Translations under genes and position numbers: made by a program | DNA from: Streptomyces sp. WMMB303 | GTDB lineage: Bacteria; Actinomycetota; Actinomycetes; Streptomycetales; Streptomycetaceae | Assembly: GCF_029351045.1 (NCBI RefSeq) | Contig: NZ_JARKIN010000002.1 | Location: forward strand, 1 to 64,000 | DNA length: 64,000 nucleotides | Direction of reading: 5' to 3' | The notes under the pieces: model-generated | Databases searched by the model: none | What the model was told of the DNA's origin: nothing | Seen by the model: the letters and a program-made list of their open reading frames with translations, nothing else | In this document: positions 8,157 through 16,427 of the stretch, one piece after another | Layout of the letters: each line of letters opens with the position of its first letter | Position numbering within the stretch: the stretch's first letter is position 1

Positions 8157-9175
8157 AGCTTCACTCCTCTCTTGCGCAGGAAGGCGCTGGGGTCGATGTC
8201 CGAGCCGTATGCCGGGCCGGTACGGATCTCGAAGTGCAGGTGGGGACCGGAGACGTTTCCGGTGGCCCCGGAGAGGCCGATCTTCTGGCCGGCTTTGAGG
8301 CGGTCCCCGGTGGAGACGGAGATCTTCGAGAGATGGCCGTACTGGCTGTAGGTGTTGTCCGCGTGCTTGATGACGATCTGGTTGCCGTAGGATCCGCCGC
8401 TGCCCGCGGTCACCACCTTGCCTGCGCCGGCCGCCTTGACGGTGGTGCCGGTGGAGACGGTGAAGTCGATTCCGGTGTGCATGCCGCTGGACCACGCGCC
8501 GCCGCGCTGGTGGTAAGGAGTACCCAGAGGACCGTCGACAGGCCGGGTCCATCCGGTGGCAAGACCGCCCTCGGGGCCGGTCAGTGAGGCGACGTTGGAC
8601 ATGATGATCTTCACGTAGTTGTGGGTCTCCCCGTTGGCGAACGACTTGGGGGGAACTCCGCGGTACTGCTCCACTCTGCCCCAGCCGGCGTTGTAGCCGG
8701 CCAGGGCAAGTTCGACGGGGCTTCCGTTGTAGCCGGGGTGCTTCTTGGCCGTGCGCAGCAGTTTGCACATCATCTTGCCCTGCGCCGGTATCGCGTCCTC
8801 GGGGTCGAGGGGATCCTTCCTGCCGTCCCCGTTGCCGTCCACCCCAGCGGTCTTCCATGTGCCGGGCATGAACTGGGCTATACCCAGGGCTCCTGCGCTG
8901 CTCTTGCCCGGGTCGGCTTGGAAGCCCGACTCCTGCTTGAGTTGGGCGGCCAGGACGCTCGACGGCAGTCCGGCGTCGCAGTCGTCGGCGGCCTGCTGGA
9001 TGAGTGGTGCATAGGTGGCGGGCACGCCGCCCTTGCCGATCTTCAGCGAGCCCGACGTCGACGCAGTACTGGCGTCTGCCCCGTCCACGGATATCACCAA
9101 GAACAGCATGACGCCGACGAGCAGGGCGAAGACGAGCGCTCCCACGGCGCCGCCCGCGATTTGCACCTTGCCCAA
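8153..9175 (-). CDS. Lytic transglycosylase / M23 peptidase of the T4SS
   Basis: A 340-residue bifunctional cell-wall hydrolase. The most likely start is TTG 9175, preceded by a G-rich ribosome-binding site. One N-terminal membrane segment (about 8-32) anchors it outside the membrane. The SLT domain follows (about 60-190; KQESGFQ with the catalytic Glu, SSAGALGIAQFMPGTW, LAGYNAGWGRV). The C-terminal LytM/M23 domain (about 215-330) has the zinc ligands HTGIDF and HLHFE. It probably opens peptidoglycan locally for assembly of the conjugation channel. It is transcribed away from the T4SS operon at 9.5 kb; the two share the intervening control region. Confidence 0.9.
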   Translation of the reverse strand: MGKVQIAGGAVGALVFALLVGVMLFLVISVDGADASTASTSGSLKIGKGGVPATYAPLIQQAADDCDAGLPSSVLAAQLKQESGFQADPGKSSAGALGIAQFMPGTWKTAGVDGNGDGRKDPLDPEDAIPAQGKMMCKLLRTAKKHPGYNGSPVELALAGYNAGWGRVEQYRGVPPKSFANGETHNYVKIIMSNVASLTGPEGGLATGWTRPVDGPLGTPYHQRGGAWSSGMHTGIDFTVSTGTTVKAAGAGKVVTAGSGGSYGNQIVIKHADNTYSQYGHLSKISVSTGDRLKAGQKIGLSGATGNVSGPHLHFEIRTGPAYGSDIDPSAFLRKRGVKL

Positions 9176-9522
9176 TTGGCCGCCCCCCTTAAGCGATGAG
9201 CGCTTCCCCTGGTACCGCGCATCCGTCTCCTTGCGAGAGGGGGCACGTCGGCGGTCCGGCTCGGGACGCCATTGTCACACCTATCCCATGCGCCTCTAGG
9301 GCAGTATCCGTCACAGGACGGTGACGGGTGCGCCCCCTGCAAAATCACCTTTAGTCCACTTATATTACCTTTCCTCTTCTCGGGTGGGATACGGAGACGG
9401 GGGCACCGACCAGAACGGGGGAACCGACTCTAGAATGCGGGGAACATACGTCAGGATCGCGGCTCTTGGCGGCCGATCAGGTCCGACTCCGTAGTGGGTG
9501 CATCTGCAAATGCGGGGGAAAG
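9176..9522. promoter_or_regulatory. Divergent control region of the T4SS genes
   Basis: About 350 bp between the leftward hydrolase gene and the rightward T4SS operon. It holds an inverted repeat CCGTCAC-N6-GTGACGG at 9308-9327, a possible operator, and the only AT-rich patch in this area (about 9341-9375, with repeated ACCTTT). I infer promoters for both directions here, but no clear -35/-10 pair can be fixed. Confidence 0.45.
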
Positions 9523-10425
9523 TTGTCCAAGAGATCGCCAGCGCCGGAGATGCTCCCGGCGCACGTTCGCCTCGTGATACCCGTGCTGGGGTCCGCGGGA
9601 GGGAGCGGCCGTTCCACCACGGCGGGACTTCTGGCCGCAGCCTTCTCCTCGTTCGGCCCTTCGGTCGTTCTGGACACCGCGCCGCGACTGGCTTCGCCCT
9701 GGCCGCATTGGTGCGCGGAACCCGGAGCCGGGCTGCTGTCCGTACCGCCCGACCGGCCCGTCACCAGGCAGCAGATACAGCAGGCCGCCTCCCGTTGTCG
9801 TACGCCGGAGGGCCACATATGGCAGGTGCTGACGGACCATCAGAGTTGGGGCAGTGCGCCCCTGGCACTGCCCACGGACCCGGCGGCCTGGCACCAGCTC
9901 GCGGCCGGCGGCGGCTGGCAGTCCGTCGTCGCCGACACTCCCCACGCCATGGCCCAGGACATCATCGCCGCGCGGTGTGCCGGACGGAGCGGCCAGACCT
10001 CGTCGTGGTGCTCGCTCCCCTTCGCTATTCCCGTCCTGAGCGCGGCCGCCACCGGTCCGGGCGTGCAGGCGCTCCAGGTCGCCGTCAAAGCGGCCGTGGC
10101 CGAGGGGCTGCCCTTGGGGCGTAGCGTCGTCGCCCTCACCTCGACCGGGGAGGGCCGTCCGCCGGCACCTGTACGGGCCGCTGCCACGATGCTCCAGTCA
10201 CATGCTTTCGCTGTGGTCTCCGTGCCCTATGACCCGCACATCTGCACGCATGGAATGAGCGACTCCCACCGTGTCAGGCCGAAAACCCTGGCGGCGGGAC
10301 ACGATCTGGCACGGGCCGTGCTCGCTTCCGCCCACGCAGCGTGGGGGGATCCGCTTCCGGCGGCGCCTGTGCCCGCGCCCCTGTCCTTCGACGCCCACGT
10401 CGCCCCCGAAAAGGTGCCCGCATGA
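9523..10425 (+). CDS. MinD/ParA-like protein with degenerate P-loop, first T4SS gene
   Basis: About 300 residues. The start is either TTG 9523 (after GGGGGAAAG) or ATG 9550. The N-terminus has the outline of a ParA/MinD deviant Walker motif, but it reads GSAGGSGRSTT: the signature Lys residues are absent and Arg stands where the P-loop Lys should be, so ATP hydrolysis is doubtful. Asp-containing strands follow (VVLDTAP, SVVADTPH) and a C-terminal Arg/His-rich helical region. It overlaps the next gene (ATGA) and is thus the head of the T4SS operon. It may be a positioning or scaffold factor for the channel; that role is inference. Confidence 0.65.
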   Translation: MSKRSPAPEMLPAHVRLVIPVLGSAGGSGRSTTAGLLAAAFSSFGPSVVLDTAPRLASPWPHWCAEPGAGLLSVPPDRPVTRQQIQQAASRCRTPEGHIWQVLTDHQSWGSAPLALPTDPAAWHQLAAGGGWQSVVADTPHAMAQDIIAARCAGRSGQTSSWCSLPFAIPVLSAAATGPGVQALQVAVKAAVAEGLPLGRSVVALTSTGEGRPPAPVRAAATMLQSHAFAVVSVPYDPHICTHGMSDSHRVRPKTLAAGHDLARAVLASAHAAWGDPLPAAPVPAPLSFDAHVAPEKVPA

Positions 10426-10736
10426 GCTCCACACTTGAAGCCCTCCGCCTCCTTGCCGACGGCCCGGTGGTTCCGGATGTCAAGCCGTCCGTTCCCGGCA
10501 CTCTCCAGACGCCGACCGGCCGGATACTCGGCTGGACCGCAGGCATCGGCCTGGCGCTGGCCGTGCTGGGCGGGCTCTCCGGCTGGGCGTGCGTGGCGAT
10601 CGGCCACAACAGTGAACGCGGCGGACTTGCCGCCCGGGGCAAGCAGGCCATCGTCTGGAGTCTGATCGCCGGCATGGGCATCGGGGTGACTTCGGGCCTG
10701 GTCATGACCTTCTACAACATGACCCAAAAGGGCTGA
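10422..10736 (+). CDS. Small two-TM T4SS protein (DUF6112/VirB2-like)
   Basis: A 104-residue protein from ATG 10422, overlapping the previous stop. Two hydrophobic segments (about 35-60 and 78-100) flank a short loop with NSERGGLAARGKQA. Size, topology and position right before the other T4SS genes fit the small pilin-like or DUF6112 proteins found in actinobacterial type IV secretion operons. No cleavable signal is obvious. Confidence 0.6.
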   Translation: MSSTLEALRLLADGPVVPDVKPSVPGTLQTPTGRILGWTAGIGLALAVLGGLSGWACVAIGHNSERGGLAARGKQAIVWSLIAGMGIGVTSGLVMTFYNMTQKG

Positions 10737-10739
10737 GGG

Positions 10740-11501
10740 ATGGACTACCGGGCCAAGGCGCGGCTCGCTCGGCTGCGTCTCATCGCAATGGGCACGGTTG
10801 CTGCCGCGGCCCTGGCGGCCGGCGGTCTGCTGGCTGCTCAGGGCTTCGGCGACGGCGACTCGCCCCGGGCCAAGCCAGTCCCGGACCGCAGCGGTTCCGC
10901 CTCCCCGGCTCCCGCCGCGGGCAAGTACACGAAGTACACCCCGGCCACGGCTCCACCGGTGCGGTTGGTGAAGCCCGAGTCCGCCAAGAACGGGATCGGT
11001 ACGGGTTTCCCACACACGGCGAAGGGCGCCACGTCGGCCGCCGTCTCCTACTGGCAGGATCTGAGCCTGATCGACGACCAGGCCGCCGAGCGGCAGTTGC
11101 GGACCATCGCCGCGAGTCCTTCGGATCCGGCCGTGCGCAACGGAGTGTCAAGGGTGCGGAAGTTGCGCGAAGGAGTAGGGCTGCCCCCTTCCGGTGGCCC
11201 TCCGAACGAGACCACCTTCACCACCGCCGTCAAGGCCGCACTGATCCGGAGCCTCGACACCAAAGGCGAGGTGATCGAGGTGTGGATGGTCTTCGACCGC
11301 TATGCCACCACCCCTGGCGAGGGGGCCAACGGCGACCCTTTCGAGGACCAGGTGGACAACCTGATCCTGACCTGGAAGCAGGGCGACTGGAAGGTCACGG
11401 AGAAGAAGGAGTGGGTGAAGAAGTCGACTCCGCCGCGCAGCTATGACCCGCACGGCACCTACGCGTTCCAGGACGGCTGGCGGGAGGTCACCGATGGTTA
11501 G
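10740..11501 (+). CDS. Membrane-anchored T4SS protein, VirB8/TcpC-like candidate
   Basis: A 253-residue protein from ATG 10740 with GAGGG upstream. An N-terminal membrane anchor (about 12-35) precedes a Pro/Ser linker and a soluble extracytoplasmic domain (about 90-250), with AAVSYWQDLSLIDD, VIEVWMVFDRYA and a strand-rich end LILTWKQGDWKV. The layout (one TM helix followed by an NTF2-like helix-plus-sheet domain) is that of VirB8/TcpC proteins, which hold the channel core together. Sequence alone does not prove it. The stop overlaps the start of the VirB6-like gene. Confidence 0.6.
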   Translation: MDYRAKARLARLRLIAMGTVAAAALAAGGLLAAQGFGDGDSPRAKPVPDRSGSASPAPAAGKYTKYTPATAPPVRLVKPESAKNGIGTGFPHTAKGATSAAVSYWQDLSLIDDQAAERQLRTIAASPSDPAVRNGVSRVRKLREGVGLPPSGGPPNETTFTTAVKAALIRSLDTKGEVIEVWMVFDRYATTPGEGANGDPFEDQVDNLILTWKQGDWKVTEKKEWVKKSTPPRSYDPHGTYAFQDGWREVTDG

Positions 11502-13341
11502 GACACTCGCCCGGTGCGGGACGGTGCTGGTGGCCGCGGTCTTCGTCTTCCTGTCGCTGGGGGCGCCCGCCTTCGCCGGTGCCAAGCCGCCGGACCCCAT
11601 CCCCAAGGAAATAGCCGCCGGCCGGCCCGGTATCAGTACGACAACCGGCGAGTACTGCGATGTGGACATCGACCGGAACTGTCGCCCGCCCCGCGACTGC
11701 GAACTACCCGGGACGCTCTGCGTCGGAGAGGGCTCACACGATCCCAAGGAAGCACACAAGGCCGAGGTGACTCACCTGGAGAGGTGGATCGAGAAGGCCG
11801 ACCACAACCAGCCCAACTACGACAAGATCAAAAAATACCTTGTCAACTGCGTCAAGAAGGAGAAACGAGCCTTCCAGGACTGCATGACGCAGGCGTCCTA
11901 CAAGTATCCGTCACCGGCCAACCCGATTCGCGAGTGGGTGGCCGGGAAGCTCTCCGAGGCCGCCGCCAGCGCGCTTGAGGAGGCCGCCTCCGGGCTCGGG
12001 CATTCGGTTGTCTGGCTGCTCAAGCAGTTCGCCGACTCGTTCAACAGCATCTCCACCATCAACCTCTCCAAGACCGGAATAGGCCCGATCATGGGAATCA
12101 TGATCGGGATGTCTGCCCTCGTGGCGACCTTCCTGCTGCTCATCCAGTTCGGAAAGCTGGCGATCTCCCAGAAGGGTGCCCCTCTGGTCACCGCGATCAC
12201 GGGCCTGGCCAAGTGGGGGGTGATCCTCGGGGTCTATGTGACGGCCACCCAGGTTGCCCTCAATTGGTCGGACACCTTCAGCACCGCACTGATCAACTAC
12301 AGCTTCAACGGCGAGGGAACGGGCACCTCGGAGGACGCTGCGGAGGCGATGAAGGAGCAGCTGGGCGCCATGTTCGCCGGTCTGGTGAGCGGCGGTGGGG
12401 CAGCCACCGCAGGCACCGCGCTGATCACCGGCAGCGGGGTCGCCCCGGCTGCCGTGGGTTTCGTCATCGTCATCAGCATCCTGTGCATCCTGGCGATCGG
12501 CGGGCTGTGGGTGGAGATGCTCGTCCGCCAGGCGGGGATCATGATCCTGGTCACCGTGATGCCCATCGCCCTCGCGGGGCAGATGTCCGACGCGTCGACC
12601 GAGTGGTGGCCCAAGGCCCGTAACGCGCTGATCACGCTGATCCTGATGAAGCCGGTGATCGTCATCTGCTTCAGCATCGGCTTCTCGGCGATGAGCCATG
12701 CCGAAGGCGTACGCAACGTCATCGTCGGCCTGATCATCTTCGTACTCTCGTGTTTCGCCTGGCCCTCCATCGCCAAGTTCATGACGTTCACCACCGCCGG
12801 AGCCGGGAACAGCGCGGCCTCGGGCATGCTCAGCTCGCTCGGCTCCTCGATGTCCAGCAGCTTCGGCGGCCACAACCCGGCGATGACGGGCGCGGGCATG
12901 GTCGGCGGAGGCGGCGGTTACACCAAGGCCCTCGAGTCCGACAACGCGGGCTCCTCCGGGGGCGGTGGTGGTGGCGGCGGTGGCGGTGGCGGCTTCTGGT
13001 CGAAGGCGATGATGGGCCGCAAGGGCGGCAGCTTCGGCTCCAAGGTCGGCGGAACAGTCGGCATGGGACTTCAACTGGCCGCCGTCGGCAAGGACGTGCT
13101 CGAGAGCACCGCACAGAACACCGCAGCCCATGCCGGCCTCGACCACGCCGCCCACGGCGGACGCAATGTCGTCGTCTCGCGGCGGGGAGGCGGAGGCCAA
13201 GAGAACGAAGAGGCCCCGGCACCGGGGGGTGCTCCGGCACCGCAGCAATCGCCCTCCTCCGAGGCCGAACCGCCGTCGCCCGCGCCGCCACCGCCCGCGC
13301 CGGCACCGCCGCCGCCCGAGACCCCGTCCGAAGGGAGCTGA
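11494..13341 (+). CDS. Polytopic T4SS channel protein, VirB6/TrbL-like
   Basis: A 615-residue protein from ATG 11494 (GGGAGG upstream), overlapping the previous gene by 8 bp. It begins with a signal peptide ending near PAFAGA, then a Cys-containing extracellular segment (about 30-150; paired Cys such as CDVDIDRNC and CELPGTLC). Five to seven membrane helices follow (about 190-440), then a Gly-rich stretch and a Pro-rich tail. This is the organisation of VirB6/TrbL proteins, which form the inner-membrane part of the conjugation channel. The extended extracellular domain and the low-complexity C-terminus are common in the actinobacterial versions. Confidence 0.75.
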   Translation: MVRTLARCGTVLVAAVFVFLSLGAPAFAGAKPPDPIPKEIAAGRPGISTTTGEYCDVDIDRNCRPPRDCELPGTLCVGEGSHDPKEAHKAEVTHLERWIEKADHNQPNYDKIKKYLVNCVKKEKRAFQDCMTQASYKYPSPANPIREWVAGKLSEAAASALEEAASGLGHSVVWLLKQFADSFNSISTINLSKTGIGPIMGIMIGMSALVATFLLLIQFGKLAISQKGAPLVTAITGLAKWGVILGVYVTATQVALNWSDTFSTALINYSFNGEGTGTSEDAAEAMKEQLGAMFAGLVSGGGAATAGTALITGSGVAPAAVGFVIVISILCILAIGGLWVEMLVRQAGIMILVTVMPIALAGQMSDASTEWWPKARNALITLILMKPVIVICFSIGFSAMSHAEGVRNVIVGLIIFVLSCFAWPSIAKFMTFTTAGAGNSAASGMLSSLGSSMSSSFGGHNPAMTGAGMVGGGGGYTKALESDNAGSSGGGGGGGGGGGGFWSKAMMGRKGGSFGSKVGGTVGMGLQLAAVGKDVLESTAQNTAAHAGLDHAAHGGRNVVVSRRGGGGQENEEAPAPGGAPAPQQSPSSEAEPPSPAPPPPAPAPPPPETPSEGS

Positions 13342-13344
13342 TCC

Positions 13345-14874
13345 GTGTCGGCAGCCGAGCCCACCACCTACAGCGGCTGGCAATCGGAGCGCAGCGGGTT
13401 CATCGGCAACCTGAGCGGGGCGGGTTTCGTGCTGGTCGCGGCCGCTTCGGTCGTCGCTCTGATCCCGCTCTACCTCCGTTCCCTCTCCGGCGCGTTCATC
13501 GCCCTCCCGTTGGCGGCCGTGCTCCTGCTCCTCGCGTACGGGCGCGTGCTGGGGCTCACGGCAGACCAGTGGATCACCCTCGCAGTAAGGCACCAGATCG
13601 CCGTGGCCACCAGCAGAAACCTGTTCTTCTCCGGATTGTTCGCACCACGCGCCAAGGACGGGCACCAGCCCATGGACCTTCCCGGGTCGCTGGCGCGCCT
13701 GCACCTGCTGGACGCCCCCGACGGCATGGGCGGGCAGCTGGGCATCATGCACAACCCTGTCGACAACACCTATACCGCGGTGTGTCGGGTCTCCCATCCC
13801 GGTCTGGCGCTGGTCGACACGGAGCGGCAGAACGCCAGGGTGGGGGCTTGGGCGGCGGTGCTGCGCAGCCAGTGCAAGGAGGACGGGGTGATCACCAGGA
13901 TCGCCGTCCACCAGCGCTCCCTCCCGGACGACGGGGCCGCCCTGCGCTCGTGGACGGAGCGGCACCTCTCCGAGGATGCGCCGGCCCCGGCGGTCGAGGC
14001 TCTCGATCAGCTGATGGCGGGGGCCGGGCCGGCGGCCACCATCCGCGAGACGTATCTGTCGGTGACCCTCTCCGCCTTCCGGGCCCGGCTGGCCATCAAG
14101 GGGTCCGGCGGGGGTCAGCGGGGGGCGGCGGCCGTGCTGGTCAGGGAGCTCAATGCCCTGCAGCCGGCGCTCAGCAGTGCCGGGCTCCAGGTCGCGGAGT
14201 GGCTCGACCCGCGCGGTGTGGCGCAGGCGATCCGCACCGCCTACGATCCGGAGGCCCATGTGATGCTGGCCGAGCGCAACAACGCGGCGGCCACCGTCCC
14301 CGGCTGGCAGGGGACGCCCCGTGGGGTGGATCCGGGGGTGGCCGGCCCGGCGGCGGCGGAGTCGCAGTGGGGTGTCTACCGGCACGACGGGGCCTGGACG
14401 GTCAGCTACCAGGTCCGCGGGTTTCCGCAGAGCGAGGTGTACGCCACGTTTCTGCAGCCGCTTCTCAAACCCCGTTCCAATGCCCGGCGTTCGCTGTCGC
14501 TCGTCTATGAGCCGATCGGTCCGGGCAAGGCACGCAAGGAGCTGGCCCGGGAGCGGACGAAGCGGGAGGCGGCCCGCGGTCTTCGGGCCAAGACCGGCCG
14601 GGCGGAGAGCGAGGACGAGCGCCGGGAGTCGATCACCGCGCGGTCGCAGGATGTGGCCCGTGCGGCCGGGCACGGGGTGGTGCGGCTCACCGCGCTGGTC
14701 GCCGTGACCGTTCTGGATCTGGAGCAGCTCGAGATCGCGTGCGCGGATCTGCAGGCGGACGCGTCGGCGGCGGGTCTGGAGCTGCGGCGGGTGTGGGGTG
14801 CGCAGGACGATGCGTTCGCCGCCTCGGCTCTTCCGCTCGGTCACGGTCTGCCGGACAGGCGGGTGGGGATCTGA
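13345..14874 (+). CDS. SCO6880-type T4SS protein (VirB3/VirB4 N-terminal half)
   Basis: A 509-residue protein from GTG 13345. Two membrane helices (about 28-70) are followed by a large cytoplasmic region with EIACADLQADA-type helices at the end. It belongs to the SCO6880 family, which in actinobacteria sits directly before the VirB4 ATPase and supplies its membrane-bound N-terminal half. It lacks a P-loop. The stop overlaps the next start (TGATG), in keeping with a split VirB4 made of two coupled polypeptides. Confidence 0.75.
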   Translation: MSAAEPTTYSGWQSERSGFIGNLSGAGFVLVAAASVVALIPLYLRSLSGAFIALPLAAVLLLLAYGRVLGLTADQWITLAVRHQIAVATSRNLFFSGLFAPRAKDGHQPMDLPGSLARLHLLDAPDGMGGQLGIMHNPVDNTYTAVCRVSHPGLALVDTERQNARVGAWAAVLRSQCKEDGVITRIAVHQRSLPDDGAALRSWTERHLSEDAPAPAVEALDQLMAGAGPAATIRETYLSVTLSAFRARLAIKGSGGGQRGAAAVLVRELNALQPALSSAGLQVAEWLDPRGVAQAIRTAYDPEAHVMLAERNNAAATVPGWQGTPRGVDPGVAGPAAAESQWGVYRHDGAWTVSYQVRGFPQSEVYATFLQPLLKPRSNARRSLSLVYEPIGPGKARKELARERTKREAARGLRAKTGRAESEDERRESITARSQDVARAAGHGVVRLTALVAVTVLDLEQLEIACADLQADASAAGLELRRVWGAQDDAFAASALPLGHGLPDRRVGI

Positions 14875-16427
14875 TGCGGCTTCCGTTCTTCCCCCGCCGG
14901 TCGGAGGGCGAGGACAGCGCGCTGAAGGCCCGGCCGCTGGCCGACCTGTTCGATCCCTCCGAGTCGGCGGCGCTTCCCGAGCAGCTGAGTGCCCGTGAGC
15001 AGCGCCGGGCGCGGCTGCTGGAGGATTCCGATGCGGCGATGCGGGTGGCTCCCCGCAAGGGCTGGAACCAGCCGTTGGCGGGCCGGGCGGCCTCCTTCAA
15101 CAAGGCGGATGTCTTCCGCGCCGACACCGGACGCGCCAGCGGCATCTACCCGTTTCTGCACGGTGCGTCGCTGCCGTCCATCGGGGTGTACATCGGCTGG
15201 AACACCCTCACTCAGCAGGCGTTCAGTGCTCATCCGACGGCCTGGGTCGGTGAGGGGCTGTGCACCAATCCCAACGTGATGATCACGGGGATTCCGGGTT
15301 CCGGGAAGAGCGCGCACATCAAGGCGCTGGCTTTCCGCATGATGGCGCTGGGGCACCGCACGCTGATCGCCGGGGACGTCAAGGGCGAGTACCGGACGCT
15401 GTGCGAGCACCTGGGGGTCGCTCCGGTCCGGCTGGGGCCCGGGATGCCCGGCCGGCTCAACCCGTTGGACGCGGGTCCGCTCGGATACGAGCTGGAGGGC
15501 ATCACCGACCGGGAGGAGTACAAGGCCCGGCTTCAGGAGATCCACCGTCGGCGCCTCACCCTGCTCCAGGCGCTGCTGGAGCTTCAGTTGCGGCGGAATC
15601 TGGCGCCGCAGGAGGAGGAATGCCTGGATGTGGCTGTCCGGGAGGTGACCGGGGAGCTGTACGGCCAGGACCGGCTGCGGATACCGACGCTTCCGCTGGT
15701 CTACGAGAAGCTGAAGGACCCCACGGGCGAGATGGCCCGTGAGATGCGGGTGCGCGGGAATGATGTGCAGCTCGCACGCGAGCAGATGGCGTCGCTGCGT
15801 GCCGCCCTGGGCGGGATGATCACAGGTCATCTGGCGGGGCTGTTCGACAAGGAGACCTCGATCGGTCTGGACTGGGACGCCCCGATCCAGTCCGTCGACG
15901 TGTCGGCGCTGGAGTCGTACGGGGACGACACGATCGCCATGGTGCTGACCTGCGTCTCCTCCTGGGCCCAGAGCGCGATCGACCGGCCGGGGTCCCGCCC
16001 GTGGCTGGTGGTGCGTGACGAGCTGTGGCGGCAGATGCGCAGCGGAGGCACGGCGATGGTCCGCAAGATCGATGCCGATCTGCGGCTGAGCCGGGCGACG
16101 GGCACGATCCAGGTGCTGGCCACCCACCGGCTGTCGGACTTCGAGGCGGTGGGTTCCGCCGATTCGGAGGCGGTCGCCATCGCCAGGGATCTGATCGCCA
16201 GCTGTGAGACGCGCATCCAGCTGGCGCAGGACACCGCACCGCTCAATCTCACCCGCGATGCGATCGGTCTGACGGACGCGGAGTGCGATCTGATCGCTTC
16301 CTGGGGGGCGGGGCAGCGGGGCCGGGCGCTGTGGAAGGTGGGCCGCGGCGGTGGCCACGCGGTGCAGCTGATGCTGTCCCACATCGAGCAGAAGCTTTTC
16401 GAGACGGACGAGCGGATGGTGATGTGA
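14874..16427 (+). CDS. VirB4/TraC-type T4SS ATPase
   Basis: A 517-residue ATPase from ATG 14874. Walker A is GIPGSGKS (near 139) and the Walker B equivalent is WLVVRDELWRQM (near 377), followed by an arginine-finger region around RLSRATGTIQVLATHRLSDF. There are no membrane segments; the membrane-bound half is the gene before it. It powers substrate transfer and channel assembly. Both ends overlap neighbouring genes, placing it in the middle of the T4SS operon. Confidence 0.9.
   Translation: MRLPFFPRRSEGEDSALKARPLADLFDPSESAALPEQLSAREQRRARLLEDSDAAMRVAPRKGWNQPLAGRAASFNKADVFRADTGRASGIYPFLHGASLPSIGVYIGWNTLTQQAFSAHPTAWVGEGLCTNPNVMITGIPGSGKSAHIKALAFRMMALGHRTLIAGDVKGEYRTLCEHLGVAPVRLGPGMPGRLNPLDAGPLGYELEGITDREEYKARLQEIHRRRLTLLQALLELQLRRNLAPQEEECLDVAVREVTGELYGQDRLRIPTLPLVYEKLKDPTGEMAREMRVRGNDVQLAREQMASLRAALGGMITGHLAGLFDKETSIGLDWDAPIQSVDVSALESYGDDTIAMVLTCVSSWAQSAIDRPGSRPWLVVRDELWRQMRSGGTAMVRKIDADLRLSRATGTIQVLATHRLSDFEAVGSADSEAVAIARDLIASCETRIQLAQDTAPLNLTRDAIGLTDAECDLIASWGAGQRGRALWKVGRGGGHAVQLMLSHIEQKLFETDERMVM

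Noticed and set aside
11911..14844. 977-codon minus-strand frame opposite the T4SS genes
   Set aside because: Antisense to two well-supported genes, very Arg/Gly/His-rich, no domain; typical high-GC shadow frame.
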